From Carettochelys insculpta (lineage: Eukaryota; Chordata; Testudines; Carettochelyidae), in NCBI RefSeq assembly GCF_033958435.1, contig NC_134137.1:251518501-251582500 (forward strand): DNA of 64,000 nucleotides, given 5' to 3'. Both the position numbers and the translations under genes were made by a program. Below the pieces are notes generated by a model. The model was not told the DNA's origin. It searched no databases and was given only the letters and a program-made list of their open reading frames with translations. Positions 47,715-61,641 of the stretch are shown one piece after another (positions within the stretch are counted from its first letter, which is position 1; each line of letters opens with the position of its first letter).

Positions 47715-50700
47715 AGGGAAAAAAGCACATTTGCTTGATTACTGAAATACTTTTCTAATGCTGATTTAGCTCCAGTATCTAAATGAGTTTCCTATCTTTT
47801 TTCATAGCATAACTTCTATGGAGGGGGAAAGAAAATCCACAGCTTCAAACAACACTGTACTTTTAAATTTGATAATGATTTACACAGAAATTTTGTATGT
47901 AATTTTTTTTTAATGTATTACTTTTATTTTGTCAGCCTCTGTGGTGTCTTCCTATATAAGTCCTGGATCTCGCACTGAGGTTCACAGAAACTTTTTTTTT
48001 TTTTTTTTAATAGAGCCAGATCCTGCAAACACTCAGACTATGTATAGATTGCAAGGTTTTTTTGACAAAATAGACACTGAAACATTTTTTAGCATGTTTG
48101 ATAATTGTTAGTTGCATGGGTGGCCAATTTTAGATTTCACATTATTTCCAGATTTATACGTTATAAGAAGAGACAGTTTATGGTCAGCCTTAGCCAGTGT
48201 TTCTGAATGGCATAAACAAGAGAATAGTCATGACAGATCAGATTAAATTGATTGTTGTAAATGTTATTTTTCCATACACAGTCTCTCTCAGTCTAAATTA
48301 TTTTCATTTTAGATTAATGGAAGCTATGAAAAAGAAATAATAAGATCTCTGAAACAGATCCTTCCTGTACACCAGACACTTTTCACCACTTGGACACAAA
48401 CAACAAAAAAATTAATGCAAAAACTGAATCTGCCTTTTGCAAAATGTTTGGCCAGGAAAATTAATTTAAACTCGGTGTTTATATCCTGTATCTTTCACCA
48501 ATGAAAGATGGTCAAATAAAAGATATTATCTCACCTTCCTTGTCTTTCTCATATCTTGGGACTTACATGGCTGCAAAAATACCACCAAAAAGTTTTAGCC
48601 TTTCAAATAACTGATATTTTTTCTGAGCATTTGTGTTTCCAAGTGTGGTTCTAAATGTCTCACTGGCAGTCATTTTTTTTTCCTGTAAGAATAATACTGC
48701 ACATCTGCTCAGATAGTAGTTCAGATATTGTGATTAAAAATAGTACAACAAAATCAATATATGAGTGAGTTCATATTTTCCAGAATTGCATGATTACAGT
48801 GTTATTGCTTCTGAAGCAACACAGTGATTCTTCGAAGTTCTGTGATCAACAGCATTAATATCGTCTTTCTTTCCAACATGCTGATTCTCTGTAGATAAAT
48901 TAGATCATGAAATGCCTGTTGGTTATTAGTGACTGGTGGCCCCAAATATCCACATTGATGGCCACTTGTAATTACTTAGTCCCTGATTCATCTACATGCT
49001 TAAGCTCCTGCTTAACTTTAAGCATGTGAATAATCCCATCCCTATTTACAAAGTGTTTAAAAATGTGCTTACCTTCAAGGTAAGGCTTAACACCTCGTCT
49101 ATAGACAAAGGTTTTCACCAATTTAATTAAACCAGCTTTGAAACCAATGGTGAAATCTTAGGCCCACTGAAGTCAGTTCACCCCAAGTTAGTTAAATCAA
49201 TGTAATACCCTTGGGAGGCCACTCTTACATTGGTTTAGCTAAATGTGTGTAGAAAAGTTCTAAGACACATTGGAATTTAAACTCTGCTTAAGTGCTTTGC
49301 TGAATCAAGTGCTAAATGACGCAAGCAAAGTTGATGGAGAAAAGCTAATTATGCAGTACATTACAATGATATAATATATTTATTCAAAAACAGAATAAGA
49401 AGAATGTTATTAAAGTTGCAGAACAGAGGCCAGAATTAAGATTGCCAGAGCAACTATATTTCTGCCCTCTTGTATGAATACATTTTGATAGAATTTTTAA
49501 ATACCTAAGCACTGGACACTCTCTTGTTCAGCCGAGGGTGGATGGTGTTCAGTGATTTCTTTTTAATTGTCCTCCTTCAGGAAAATGGCTGAGCCCTTTT
49601 GGATTAGCTTTTCAAAAAAGGTAACCTCACTCATATATCAAGCAGTGCAAAATTACATATTAAATCTTCTCAAAGATGTAACTAATTCAAAACAGCAAGA
49701 TGAAATGGCATGTGTTTGGCAACCACACGTCCGGCGACCTGTTGACATCAGTGAGCTTTGGCTCAGGTCTCTGATTAATGTTGTTTAGGATTATCAATTC
49801 CTCAGAGCAAGGGCATAAAACTAAGAAAAGGCGAAGTTAAGATAACTACCATCACACTTTTTTTGACAGTGAGATCTAGTGAACAGAAGAATCACCTTCC
49901 AAGTGGGATTGGTAGAAGACTCATTGCTATGGATGTTGAAGACTTGACTGGGCAAAGCAATTGCAGAAGTACAAGAGAGCGTCATCCTGATCTGGCCGAG
50001 ATCAGTTAGACGATTTAACAGATCTTTCTGATTTCCAATGTCCACCTCTCTCTATGATTCTATTTCCTTAGCCATAACTAACCATCTTTTTATTATTATT
50101 ATTTTCTGCACATTACGTGATTGGCTGTGCCCAACAATCTAGTTTCACGTCACCAGGAATCACAGATACAAGCTAGGGACAGAGCTCTATGGTGCTTTCA
50201 TACTTAATACAGTTGTATATATTATTACATTCTTTCCTTTTTCTACTTTCTGCAGAGGACTATTAATACAGCAGTACATTCCTTAACTAACTCTGGTGTA
50301 TATTTTCAAATCAACAAAGAGAAGCTGATTTAATTTCACATTTATGTAAATAAAAGACAAAAGTCATTGCAAGGCAAGATTTGGTGGTAGGTATTCTCCA
50401 GTTCATGTTTCATTTTCAGTCTGGGGCCTTCTGAACACCAGCAACAAAAACTTTTCTGTGTATTTTTAGAAAAAATAAACCTAACAAGAATTGTCTTGTC
50501 CCACAAAGCCTCTCAATTTCTTTGGAGAGGGAAATATACTCATTTTAATTACCTATCCCCTTGAAATGCTCTCCCAACTTTGATCTGAAATAGCTCAAGC
50601 CTCTTACCTTCTAGGAAGGCTACATTGCCCACGAGTTCCAGCAAACATAGGAGGAGGCTAATGAATTGGAAGGTTGAATTTCTTGGTTTCAGGAACATGA

Positions 50701-50842
50701 AATGGGGAGGAGGGGGTGTGACTGTTAATCCTCGTTAGGCCATCTTAGCAATGATTAGTACATTGGGAGACTGTACAATAGTAGGCATCCTTCAGTTTGC
50801 ATAGACTATGGATCACACCCTTTATAGTTTAAATTGAGGACT
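47715..50842. other. No gene seen
   Basis: AT-rich unique DNA. 49085-49265 has MITE-like ends (cgtctatagacaaag... and ...tgtgtgtagaaaag). Confidence 0.45.
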
Positions 50843-51357
50843 TCATTTACAGCATCTACTGTGACTATGAAGACCCACACAAGAGTGACAGTCCTTCCTG
50901 CATCTCTTGCACATGTGGTGGGTGTCTGGCAAGTCCTTAGTGTGCTTTCTGTGTGCTTGCTTCTCCTCTGCTAGCTGTCTGATCCTCCTCTCGCCCTTCT
51001 GAAGGCCCCTGTGTAACCCCTGCCTCCATCTGCTGCGGTCGTCTGCTAGTTCTTCCCAGTTGTCCAGATCGATGTCTACCTCCCTGAGGTCTCTCTTGCA
51101 GACATCTTTGTAGTGCAACTGGGGGCATCCAGGAGGTCGTTTGCCAGAGGCTAGCTCACCATACAGGATGTCTTTTGGAATCCTTCCATCATTCATCCTG
51201 TGGACGTGGCCAAGCCAGCGGAGTCGATGCTGCCTGAGGAGGGTGTGCATGGTTGGGATTCCAGCTTGCTCAAGGACAGCGGTGTTGGTCACTCTGTCCT
51301 TCCATGATATTCCAAGGATGAGCCTGAGGCAGCGCAAGTGGAAGACATTCAGCCTCT
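50843..51357 (-). mobile_element. LINE 3' fragment (same family as 9035-11504)
   Basis: An open frame of 164 codons from the C-terminal end of a non-LTR ORF2: MRCLRLILGISWKDRVTN, then LRQHRLRWLGHVHRMNDGRI, LYGELASGKRPPG and a terminal Cys/His motif (CKRCRKDC...HSHSRCC). The match begins abruptly at about 51357 next to a T run that follows a tRNA-like gene, and the stop is at 50843. It is clean of stops and therefore younger than the 9-11.5 kb copy. Confidence 0.82.
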
Positions 51358-51374
51358 TTTAAAAACACACTTGC

Positions 51375-51446
51375 CTCCCCATCAGGGGATCAAACCCCAG
51401 TCTCCCACCTGACAGGTGGGAATACTTACCACTACACTAACAAGGA
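51375..51446 (-). tRNA. tRNA-Asp(GTC)-like gene or young pseudogene
   Basis: The minus strand gives a 72-nt cloverleaf close to vertebrate tRNA-Asp. The acceptor stem TCCTTGT pairs with ATGGGGA (with G-U pairs). The A box is TAGTGTAGTGG. The anticodon stem CCCAC/GTGGG holds loop CTGTCAG with GTC. The T arm is TGGGG TTTGATC CCCTG, and the discriminator base is G. About eight changes from the usual tRNA-Asp, including TTC to TTT in the T loop, suggest a pseudogene or a weak gene. There is no CCA in the DNA. A pol III-type TTTTT lies about 10 nt after the 3' end. Confidence 0.62.
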
Positions 51447-52085
51447 GAATGACAAGAAGTGTGCTGGTTTTGTAATTGAGTTTTGCTTTTAATTCTTTGT
51501 GGTCTGTGCTTTTGGCTGTATGTCCCAGACACTAAACATTCCTTAAGGAACTTCCTTTAATTGGAATTTTAAAAAATGAATTATTAAATTATTTGTTCAA
51601 GGAAGGGCATGAATTAAAACTGAATTAAGATTTTCTTAGATTCAGCCCAGTGACTTCAATGCAAGACCAGCTTTACCTGTTATATCTTGTGACAAAACGC
51701 CTGTCAACAGATCGCTTTCAGACACCAGGGCTCATTGAAAGAGCAGGCCACCCTGGCAGCTGTCTTTGCAAAGCCACCACCCACAACCACGTCACCCAGG
51801 GCTGCCGGTTACCAGTTCATTCCAAGAGCAGGTGCTGGAGCCCTGCAGAGACTCATGCTTAAAGGGACCCCTCCAGGCAGCTGTTCCCTGACCTTGCTGT
51901 GGGCTTGTCTACCCCTGTGAGGTACAGCAGAGCTCTCACAGTGCCTGCTGTGCTTGCCCAGCATTGATGGTGACACAGCTGGTCCCTGGGTGCCATGCGG
52001 CCTGAGCTGCCCCTGAGCTTGTGATGGCCCCACACAGACATGCTGCAGCTTGTGCTGAACTTTCTGGCAACCGCCCTCCTGTTCC
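51447..52085. other. No gene seen
   Basis: Unique-looking sequence. From about 51900 it may already belong to the old Harbinger copy (gtctacccctgtgaggta). Confidence 0.35.
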
Positions 52086-53160
52086 TCGGTGGGAGATCAC
52101 CTGTGGGCCCTCACCCTGGCTGCAGGAACTACACACCTGCATCCACCCTCCCCGGTGCAAAGGTGGCTCTGGATGCACCGTACCAGTTCAGACTGGTGGG
52201 GCCAGCAGGTCATGGACCACTGGGATGACGAGCACTGGTTCCAAACCACCTTGAGATCTGTGCCTGACTCACCCCTGCCCGCTGGAGATGCTACACCCAG
52301 CTGCAGCTTACCATCCCCAAGGAGAAGTGGGTTGCAATTGCCCTCTGGAAGCTTGCCACCCCCAACAGCTACTGGTTGGTTGGCAGCCAGTTTAGTGTAG
52401 GGAAGTCCACCGTCAGGGCCATCCTCATGAAGGTAACACAGCCTTGGGCTGCAGTCTGCACAGGGGCAGGGGCCACGCCCTGCTAAGGAGGCACCCTCAG
52501 GCAGCGAGGTTGGAGGGTGTGAAGGGTGGAGGAGAGTGCAGGTGAGGCCCCATCCCCAAGGGATCATGCCATCCCGCCCTCACACAGCCCTGCTGCTGGG
52601 GGACAGTCTCACAGGGTGGGTCCCAGACAGCTTGGGGGGAGTGGATGGTAAGGGGCTGGGAAACCCCCCCAAGGGCCCAGGCACTCCCTCCCTCAGTCCT
52701 GACATGTGTGTTCATTCACCTCCCGCTGCAGGTGATGAGGACCATCAACTTGATCCTGCTGTGGAGGGTCATCCATCTGGGGGACCTTGACTAGGTTGTG
52801 GCTGGATCTGCTGCCCTGGGGCTCCCAAACGGCATTGGGACTATCAGCGGGACCCATATCCCAATCCATGCCCTGGAGCATAGCACAACCAAGTTCATCA
52901 ACAGGAAGGGCTACTTCTCCATGGTGCTGCAAGCCCTGGTCAGCCACCATGGACTGTTCGTAGACATTTATGTCAGGTGGTCGGGCAGGGCGCACGACCT
53001 CCACGTGTTCCACAATTCCAGCCTGTGCCAGAAGCTGGAGTCAGGCACATTCATCCCCTGATGTGAGCTGGCTGTTGGCGATGTGCAGATGCCCACCTTC
53101 ATCATGGGGGACATGGCCTACTCCTTCATGCTGTGAATCATTCACGCAACACATCCCCTG
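52086..53160 (+). pseudogene. Old divergent Harbinger transposase fossil
   Basis: A plus-strand relative of the three transposases. Exon 1-like text covers about 52190-52432 (EKWVAIALWKLATPNSY, then VGKSTVRAILMK, in shifting frames). An intron of 299 bp (52433-52731; aag|gtaaca and tgcag|gtgatg) follows at the same place as in A, B and C. Exon 2 continues MRTINLILLWRVIHLGDLD, stop, then 52798-53061 with GTHIPIHALEHS, NRKGYFSMVLQALV and IYVRWSGRAHDLHVFHN, and after another stop MGDMAYSFML. The first catalytic Asp is lost (ISGTHI in place of LDGTHI). Several stops and frameshifts mark it as ancient. Confidence 0.85.
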
Positions 53161-53306
53161 AGGTGGTGCCTCCCACCACGAGCAGTGACCAACACCCCCT
53201 GGGACAAGGGACCGGGATGTCCAGGGAGCAAAGCCACTGAACTAAATTTATCAAACTATATCAACAATTGGGTGATGCATAATCATGGGTTATCTTAATT
53301 GTGTTA

Positions 53307-53660
53307 CACATTGAACCTCTCTAGTCTTGCACCCTCAGGACCTGACCAGTGCTGAACAAGAGAGTTTGGCAGGTCTACCTGGTGGAAGGGGAGTGTCATG
53401 GGAAGAATTGTCTAGCAGCATTACCAACACTTCCACTGCTTAGTGGACTCTTAGAAGACATTTAGTGGTAAATTACAGCTAAATAACTGCACAGAACACT
53501 GAGAGCCAGGACTGGTGGCTGCAAACAGACTGTGGAAGTATGGGAAATGTGGCCACACCCATGATAAGGGAAAGTTGGCCACACCCATGAAAAGTGGTCA
53601 CCCAGCTAACTAAAAGCATGGTAGATTAAAGATGTTGACAGACTAGAGAGGTTCAACCTG
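53307..53660. mobile_element. Pogo/Tigger-like MITE, copy 2
   Basis: The left end is ta|CACATTGAACCTCTCTAG and the right end is CTAGAGAGGTTCAACCTG|ta. It is 354 bp with TA flanks and no coding capacity. It is related to 2846-3166. Confidence 0.75.
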
Positions 53661-53662
53661 TA

Positions 53663-54705
53663 TTAAGTTACTAGTCCAGTAAGATCCTAATCCAAAACAC
53701 ATTAAAGTAAAAGGGAATTTTTCCACAGGGTCAGACAGATTTTAAGGCCTGAAGGAACCATTAGCTCATATAGTTTGACCTCTTGTATAACACTGATCAC
53801 ATAATTTCACCCCATGAATTTGTGTTTGGCTTAAAATAGCTTCCCAAAAGGCATCCCATCTTGATATGAAGACTTCAAAAGACATATAATCCAATGGATA
53901 ATCACTCTTCCCATTAAACTATAATTACAATGTATGGGGGAAGAGTTGGTACAAAACCTGTTCATATGATTGTTCATGTGAGGTCTTCCTCTTCACGTTC
54001 AAACAAGACTTAAAGGGAAGCAAGAAAGCATTCTTTTCTAAACACAGTTTAAATACATAGGCAGGTTCAGAGGGTGGAGAGGTTATTGTCTGGGAGTGCG
54101 TTGAATGTATTACCACATTAAAACCTAAAGTGAGGGGGAAGTTAGGAAGAAAAAGGGGTTAATTACTATTTTGGCTATGCAAACATCATTAAAAAAAAGA
54201 GACCATCTTTACATGCAGGATGATTTTATGTTAGCAGTCTATATGGCCTTTATACAGAGGAATGATTTCTAGTAACCTCTGCGTAGGATTAATGACATAT
54301 TACCCATATAGGAACTTGCTAGACTTCTAATATAAATCTTCCTGGTTTGATACCTGAAACAATATCTATACTACACTTTCTCAAGGTTCCTGGCAATATG
54401 ATTAAATACAGGTCCTGGCTGACACTCTCAAGTGTCCAGTTACATTGCTTTGTCATTGGTTCCTACTATTCTCCCCAGGAACTCAGACATCCAAATCTGC
54501 TTGCAGCAATTCTTAGATTAGCTTCCATGCAGTCTGGCCTTCCTCTGCACTTCTGAGGCCATTTCTTGAATGCCTTCTCATTATTGGGTAACCCTGTTCT
54601 GTTCTGGGTTGCCTCACTTAGAACATCTCTGGTCTGGAATTGGTGAAGAATGCGTAGTAAATTGGTAACCAAGCCAGGATTAGAATTTAGGTGTTCTTGA
54701 CCCTC
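53663..54705. other. No gene seen
   Basis: Unique AT-rich sequence. Confidence 0.45.
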
Positions 54706-54707
54706 AG

Positions 54708-54980
54708 GCCAGGTCTATGCTAGAGCTTAAAGTTGATCATAGATATGCAAGTCCAGCTATTGCAATTGCTTATCAGCTTATTCCTCTTATCTATGATCGA
54801 TTTACCTGGCCATCCTCACTGAGGGAGGTCAACTGGACAAACTCCCCCATTGACCTCCATTACTCTTTATGATACGTACATGGGTCGACTATTGACCCGA
54901 TAGTTCGATTTTGCACGTCCCCACTAGGAATGCAAAATTGAACCCTGGGTCGATCTACTGGCTAGTGTAGATGTACCCTC
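54708..54980. mobile_element. Possible hAT-like MITE remnant
   Basis: Begins ccaggtctatgctagag and ends ctagtgtagatgtaccct, weak inverted ends around an interior with ttgatcatagatat/atctatgatcgattt complementarity. Confidence 0.4.
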
Positions 54981-57371
54981 AGTTTCATTTTCATGGCCCT
55001 ATGCTTTGTTCCCATTTGGTATCTCCATTCCTATGGACCCGTGTTGGCTGCAACTCAAAAAAACTCTGTAAGTGAATAGCTTCCTCATTCATTGTGAATC
55101 CCAGAGCCATCCTTTCTGTCATAGCAAGAAGGTTTGAAAAATTCTGATTAAGCATGTGTCTTTTTTCTGATAAAACATGAGCACGTGGTCCACTTGTACC
55201 ACACAGCTTTTCTTCAAAATGCTGGAAATGGACATGTTGTTCTTGTGAAACGGCACACAACGATTGCTCAGCACAAAAACCGAAGCTTAATTGTGTACGG
55301 TTTATTGCTGGGAGTGTACTTCCAAATCTTTAGAAACACCAGACGCTCCTTAGAGAATAGTAGAGAACATAATTTGTCAGAAATAATGAAAGTTGTCTTC
55401 CTTTTGTCATTTATTAAAAAGTTTCGGTCCAGCCAAAGCTCCATTCTGGTCTCATACTAACAGCTTTTTCAGCAATCATTTACTAATAATAAGCCCTTAA
55501 GAATTTGGAAGATGATTTCACAAAATGTCCTCAAGCTTATTTCCTTGTGGAAGAAAAGATATCCAAAATTGGTGCTCCAGTCAGCAGTGAAGACTATGTG
55601 AATACCACTATCTTGATTAAAAGCATAAAGAAAAACATAATGTTCTGCAGGAATCAGTTTTAATAATAAAATGAAGCCATGTGTTCCTCGAAAATAAGTA
55701 AAGACAGGCATGAGGCGCATGCTGTCCCATGCGTTGTGAAAAATGTAAATAATAGTTGAGACTTTGTGTTAAAATGAAGGGCTAGTGAACAAATCAGACT
55801 TTGCCTGGAACTAGATATACTTCTGTACCTAGTATGCATTAGGGGTCATAGAAAACCTGTTCAGGGCTGGAGTGGGGCCACTATACCAGCGTGAGCAATC
55901 TGCTCTCGACTAAGGGCCTGGTGCACCGACTGTACATACCACTTTGCCCTCATGATCTATCCAGGGATGGGGAACCCCCAGCCTGTAGTCTGAATCCAGA
56001 CTGCAGCTTGTCTGGATCCAGACACTGAGGCTCGGGGCTCCCCTCTCCAGCATCTGACCCACAGTGGGGTGTGGGGTGGGGAGCCCTGAGCCTCACAGAC
56101 CACATCAGGGAAGCCAGGGTCAGCTCCAGGCCACAGGCTCTACTGGGGAGGGGGCAGGAAGTGACTCTGTACAGTGCCGAGTGGGGGCGGGGAGCAGCAG
56201 CAGAGGGCTTCCTGGAGGCTTTATGCAGGCAATCAGAACAGTGGACAGAGGTCTCTGGGAGTGGTGGTGGTGGGGGCAGAGCCATCTGCATCCTGGGGTG
56301 GTGCCCAGGGAAACTGCACTCCCACTGCCCAGACCCCACACCCTTACACCACTCCTGCTCCCTCCCTCCTGCCCAGACCCACACTTACACCCCCCTTCCT
56401 CCACCCTCTTTCTCACCCCATCTCCCCATCCAAACTCTGTTTATTCCCTCTCCCTGACCCCTTCCTTCCAGATGCCACATCTCAAACCCTCCTTTACTCT
56501 TCCTCTCATCCGGACCCTGCACTCCAGCCCACTGCTGCACCTCATTCCTACCCAAATCACCCACCCCCAGCCTGCTCCTGCACCCTCCCTCCTCCCAGAC
56601 TCCACACGCCAAGCCCACTTCCTGGAAGCCCCCCCTCCCACACTGAACCCCTCATTCCCCTCACACACCAGTCACAGAGACTAGAGGGGCCCACAAAATC
56701 TACTACTCTGGGCTCCCCCATGCATTGGGGCTGATTTGTGAGGGGAATGAGGGGGATGCCTTTTTTTCCCAGTTTTAGGCCACGTCAGTGAAGTCTGATT
56801 AGTCTATGGGTCAGTGACTCCTGACCTGAAAAAGGTTCCTCATCTCTTCTCTGTGCACACACAGCAGCACTAAGATTAGCTCAGATGTACAAAGTTATTT
56901 AGGCACCTACATTTGCAGATAGGTGTCTAACCTGTTTAGGTGCTTTTGAAAATCCCACTAAGAGCCTATCTGCATCTTCCAGCACTAACTTTATTACTCT
57001 AGTTCATTCTTCCTGCTTTATGCACAAGCTCTGTGCTGCCTTTTCTGGAGGTTCAGCTCCCTCACCAGCCTCTGCTCAGGGCTCTGGCACCAAAGCCACC
57101 ACCTAGCTCTTCGGATTTTATTTTTAAAGACCTGACACCCTAAATGATAATGCCTCCCTCTCAAAATCCATGCACCATTCCAGGCATTCTTTGAACTGCC
57201 TTGTTGACCCTGTGGGAACCATTCCACTAATCTGGCATTTTTTTAACACTCCAGGCATCCACTGTTACCGATGTTAGAAGAAAACATTTAAGGCCAAAGG
57301 ATATGATGGCAGTAGCCGAGCAGACACATTTCCATTACATTTGCATTTTACCATACCCCTTACCACAGTCA
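54981..57371. other. No gene seen
   Basis: A GC/CA-rich patch at 56020-56700 gives long proline-rich frames of low complexity. No domain is recognised. The rest is unique AT-rich DNA. Confidence 0.4.
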
Positions 57372-57500
57372 GATCATAGAATTTGCCAGACTGGCTCAGA
57401 CCCAAGCTCCATCTAGTCTAGGATCCTATCTCCAACAGTGGCCAGTACCAAATGGTTGAAAGGAAAGTGCACAAAACATCAGGAGAAATTTCCTCCTCAC
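57372..57500 (-). mobile_element. CR1 3' end fragment (old)
   Basis: Text agatcatagaatttgccagactggctcagac...ccatctagtctaggatcc...tccaacagtggccagtacca is the reverse of the CR1 3' UTR seen at 4690-4790. The element lies on the minus strand with its tail at 57372. Confidence 0.75.
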
Positions 57501-59940
57501 CATGTTACTCAGAGATTTGTGTATACCCTGAAGCATTAGGCTTTGTAACCCTTCCAAACTTTAGGTGATTTGAAAAAAAATTACTTTTGCCACCTTGGAT
57601 GTTTTGTTTTCCATGCAGATGATATTCTTTCTTTACATTTATTTTAAAAGGGGCAGAATAAATATCTATGTAATTCAAGAGAAGAGTTTAAAGATACTAC
57701 ATCTGCTCTTGAATGCCCTAGCCAATTTTTGTGGCTTTGGAATCACACTTCACTCTCTTCTGAAATGTTTTCCTCTCCCCCTGCTGCTGTGTGAAAGACT
57801 AAACCAAAGACAGTGAAATCTGACTGACCATTCTAAGTACCCTCACTTTTATTACACAAAAAGTTCTGTCAAATACATAATCTAAATGAGCTGGAAAAAA
57901 GAAAGACTGATAGTTTTCCTTTAATATCTTTCACTTATACTAACCCAATGTGTTAGGAATGATAATACTGGGCACAAAGAATTCAGAGCGACGTGTGTTC
58001 ATATTTAGACGACTAAGTAAATGGACACATTTCCAAAAGCACTGACTTCAATGGGTGCTGATGGATGCTCCAAACTTTTAAAAGTCAGGCTGCTGACTTA
58101 GGTCCCTACTAGGACATTGGAAGCTAACAAGCACCAGGTTTTTGAAATCTTCACTCTGAGTTTTAAGTTGATGGTGCCCTTTCCCTGCATATGACCTGAA
58201 GCTTGATAGAGGGCCAAACAACCCTTCTCAGGAGCAAAACCAGTGGCAGGGTGAAAAAAAAAAAATTCTTCAGAGACCGTGGCATAGGAGTGGCCAACTC
58301 AGTCCTCCTCAGCAGGTTGTGGTTTGTGAGGCAGTGTGTGAATCCGTGTGGATCCCCTATGGTCTGCTGGGAAAGCTACCCCGAACCTCATGGATCTCTG
58401 GTGTTGTCCTGAATGCTGTGGGAGCTATGCCAGCATCTCTGCATTGCTCCCTAAAGCACTCTCACCCAGCATTACATTGCTCACTCAGGAACAGTGCTGT
58501 CACCCTGCTGGCTGAGTTCACCTGGATTTTGATGGTGCCACCTGCAAAGTTACCAAGTGTCTCTAACTCACCCTCTAAAATATACTCTCCATCTATATAT
58601 GAAGGATGAACTGGACTGGGCAGGGGGTCTCATTCCAGAGAAGGCAGAGCACCCAGAATGCTAGAAGTGGAATGGGAAGAGGCGCAGGGAGGGATTGAAA
58701 TGGGAGTCTTTTTGTTCGGTGTTTGTACAATGCCTGCTAAAATGGAGTCCTGGTCCGTGGCTGGGGCTCCTCGGTGCTACCACAATACAAATGGTAAATA
58801 ACAATCAACATGATATTGGTAGAATGATGGGGCTGATGGGAAAGGAGAATGAGAGAGACTATACTAGCGGTCAGAGAGAGAGAGAGAGAGAACCCAAACT
58901 GGAGTACAAAATGAGATGGAAGGTTTTGAAGAAAACAGTAAACCTCAGCAAAAATATTTAGGGAGTAAAATGATATAGAATCATTAAACTAAGAGACCCT
59001 GGCAAAGGCCAAAGAAAGGAACAATCAAGACAGCTTGAAGAATAGTGAATAGAATGAGGAAAAGGGTAAGAAGGGAGGGGAAAAAACCCCAGGGAGGCAA
59101 AGTAAGTCACTATAACTATTCTTTTGTTTTATGGTAGATTTGTTTTCATACAATAGCTGATAGAATGGTGCTTAGTAAGCAAATGGGCAAACAAACAGTT
59201 GTGAACAATTTGATAGCTGTGGGCTTGGATGCAAGGTGGTGAGATACAGGAACCCAGACTGGCACCAAGTACAGGGATCAGGGAATGGAGGACATCATCC
59301 CTTACCCACCAGGTTTTGGGACTTGCTCAAAGTTTCATAGGCCACAGAGTTGGTGGGTTGGGGTCACGGCACAACTACATTTAAACTGTGGTCCTGTGGT
59401 CAGTCAGTACTGAAATTGCCAAAGAGCGCTAGATAATGGAGTTTCTATTGCTTTAATTTAGTTTGTTTGAGTCTCTGTCATTAATGACTTTTTCATAAAC
59501 CACTGGGACTGAGATTTTAAAAATTGGGAGTGAAATCCTGGCTTCATTGGGGTGTTTTGTCATTGACTTCTGTGGAGTCAGGATATTCGGATCCCTTCTT
59601 CCAACAGACTTTATAATGGGCAAACAGAATAAACTCCAAACCAGTTATAGTTATTTTTATATGCAAATGTGTGTGCATATATATACTTGTGAGACATGCA
59701 CTTCATGCTTTAAAAGGACCAGTTTCACAGAGCTGAATACAATTCTGAGGCAAATCAGATGGGAAGAAAAATGTAATCAGACTACACTGAAAGATAATGG
59801 GACTTGTTTATGAGCTCTTTACATAATTTCTGAAAAAACAATGCTGTGGCCACTGGGGTTAATGTGATCCTTGGACACATAAAGTGGGAATCTTGAAGAA
59901 GAGTAGAGAGATTATTTTATCTCTGTATTTGGCATGGCTG
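57501..59940. other. No gene seen
   Basis: Unique DNA with an (AG)n microsatellite at about 58872-58891. No coding signal. Confidence 0.45.
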
Positions 59941-59949
59941 TGATTACTG

Positions 59950-60310
59950 CTAGAATGCTGCTTCTTATTCTGATGCCCACAGTTTAAGAAGGATGTCGAT
60001 AAATTGGTTCAGAGAAGAGCCACAAGAATGATTAAAGGATTAGGAAACATGTCTCATAGCGATAAATTAAACAAACTGCGGTGCTTGAGTCCATCTAGGA
60101 GAAGATTGCGGTAACTTGAGGAAATTTTATATTTACCTACAAGGGGAATAAATATATGATAATGGGATCTTCAGTCGAGCAGACAAAGACATAACAGGAT
60201 ACAATGGCTGGAAGCTGAAGCTAGACAAATTCAGACTGGAAATAAGGCATACTTTTTTACAGTTGGGGTAATTTACCAAAGTCACGGCCTATCTTCCATG
60301 AGTGGTAATA
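59950..60310 (+). mobile_element. CR1-like RT C-terminal fragment (old)
   Basis: The run aagaaggatgtcgataaattggttcagagaagagccacaagaatgattaaagg encodes [18 protein letters not shown], matching the segment after the CR1 thumb ([20 protein letters not shown]). Later text resembles the region before the stop. Frame is lost after about 60110. Confidence 0.75.
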
Positions 60311-60679
60311 CATCCCACATAAATAATTGGAAGTTGGGAGAACAGTGCTATTGAAAATCAGCCCACTGTCTGGCAGTGTATAATCCAAAAATAAAAAGTA
60401 AAACAAAGGTTATGAGTCTGTGGAAAAACATCAGATAAATTTCCTTTAAAGGAAAAAAATAACATGCCCTTGACACACATATTAAAACAAAATACATAAC
60501 ATGAGTGAACTCATAACATGAGTGCGGCCTTTACTTGGCGTGCCATTAATTAACATGCCTTGTGCTATAGTGTTTTCTATCGCTGTTATGTGATGCTTTC
60601 ATTGAGTAATAGAATAAATAGCTCCAGTACAGTTCTATTTTGCATATGTTTCTGTAAAACCACTTTCGGCTCCTCAACC

Positions 60680-60685
60680 TTTATT
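60680..60685 (-). terminator. Poly(A) signal candidate for KCNJ8
   Basis: AATAAA on the minus strand 30 bp past the stop codon. This is very close to the stop. The known 3' UTR of the gene is longer in other vertebrates, so other downstream signals may be used. Confidence 0.35.
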
Positions 60686-60714
60686 AAAGAACCAACCTCA
60701 TGTGAGGTTGTATA

Positions 60715-61641
<927 letters not shown>

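Noticed and set aside
56064..56734. Proline-rich open frames of up to 206 codons
   Set aside because: Low-complexity CCC/CTC-rich DNA open in several frames on both strands, with no domain or splice support.
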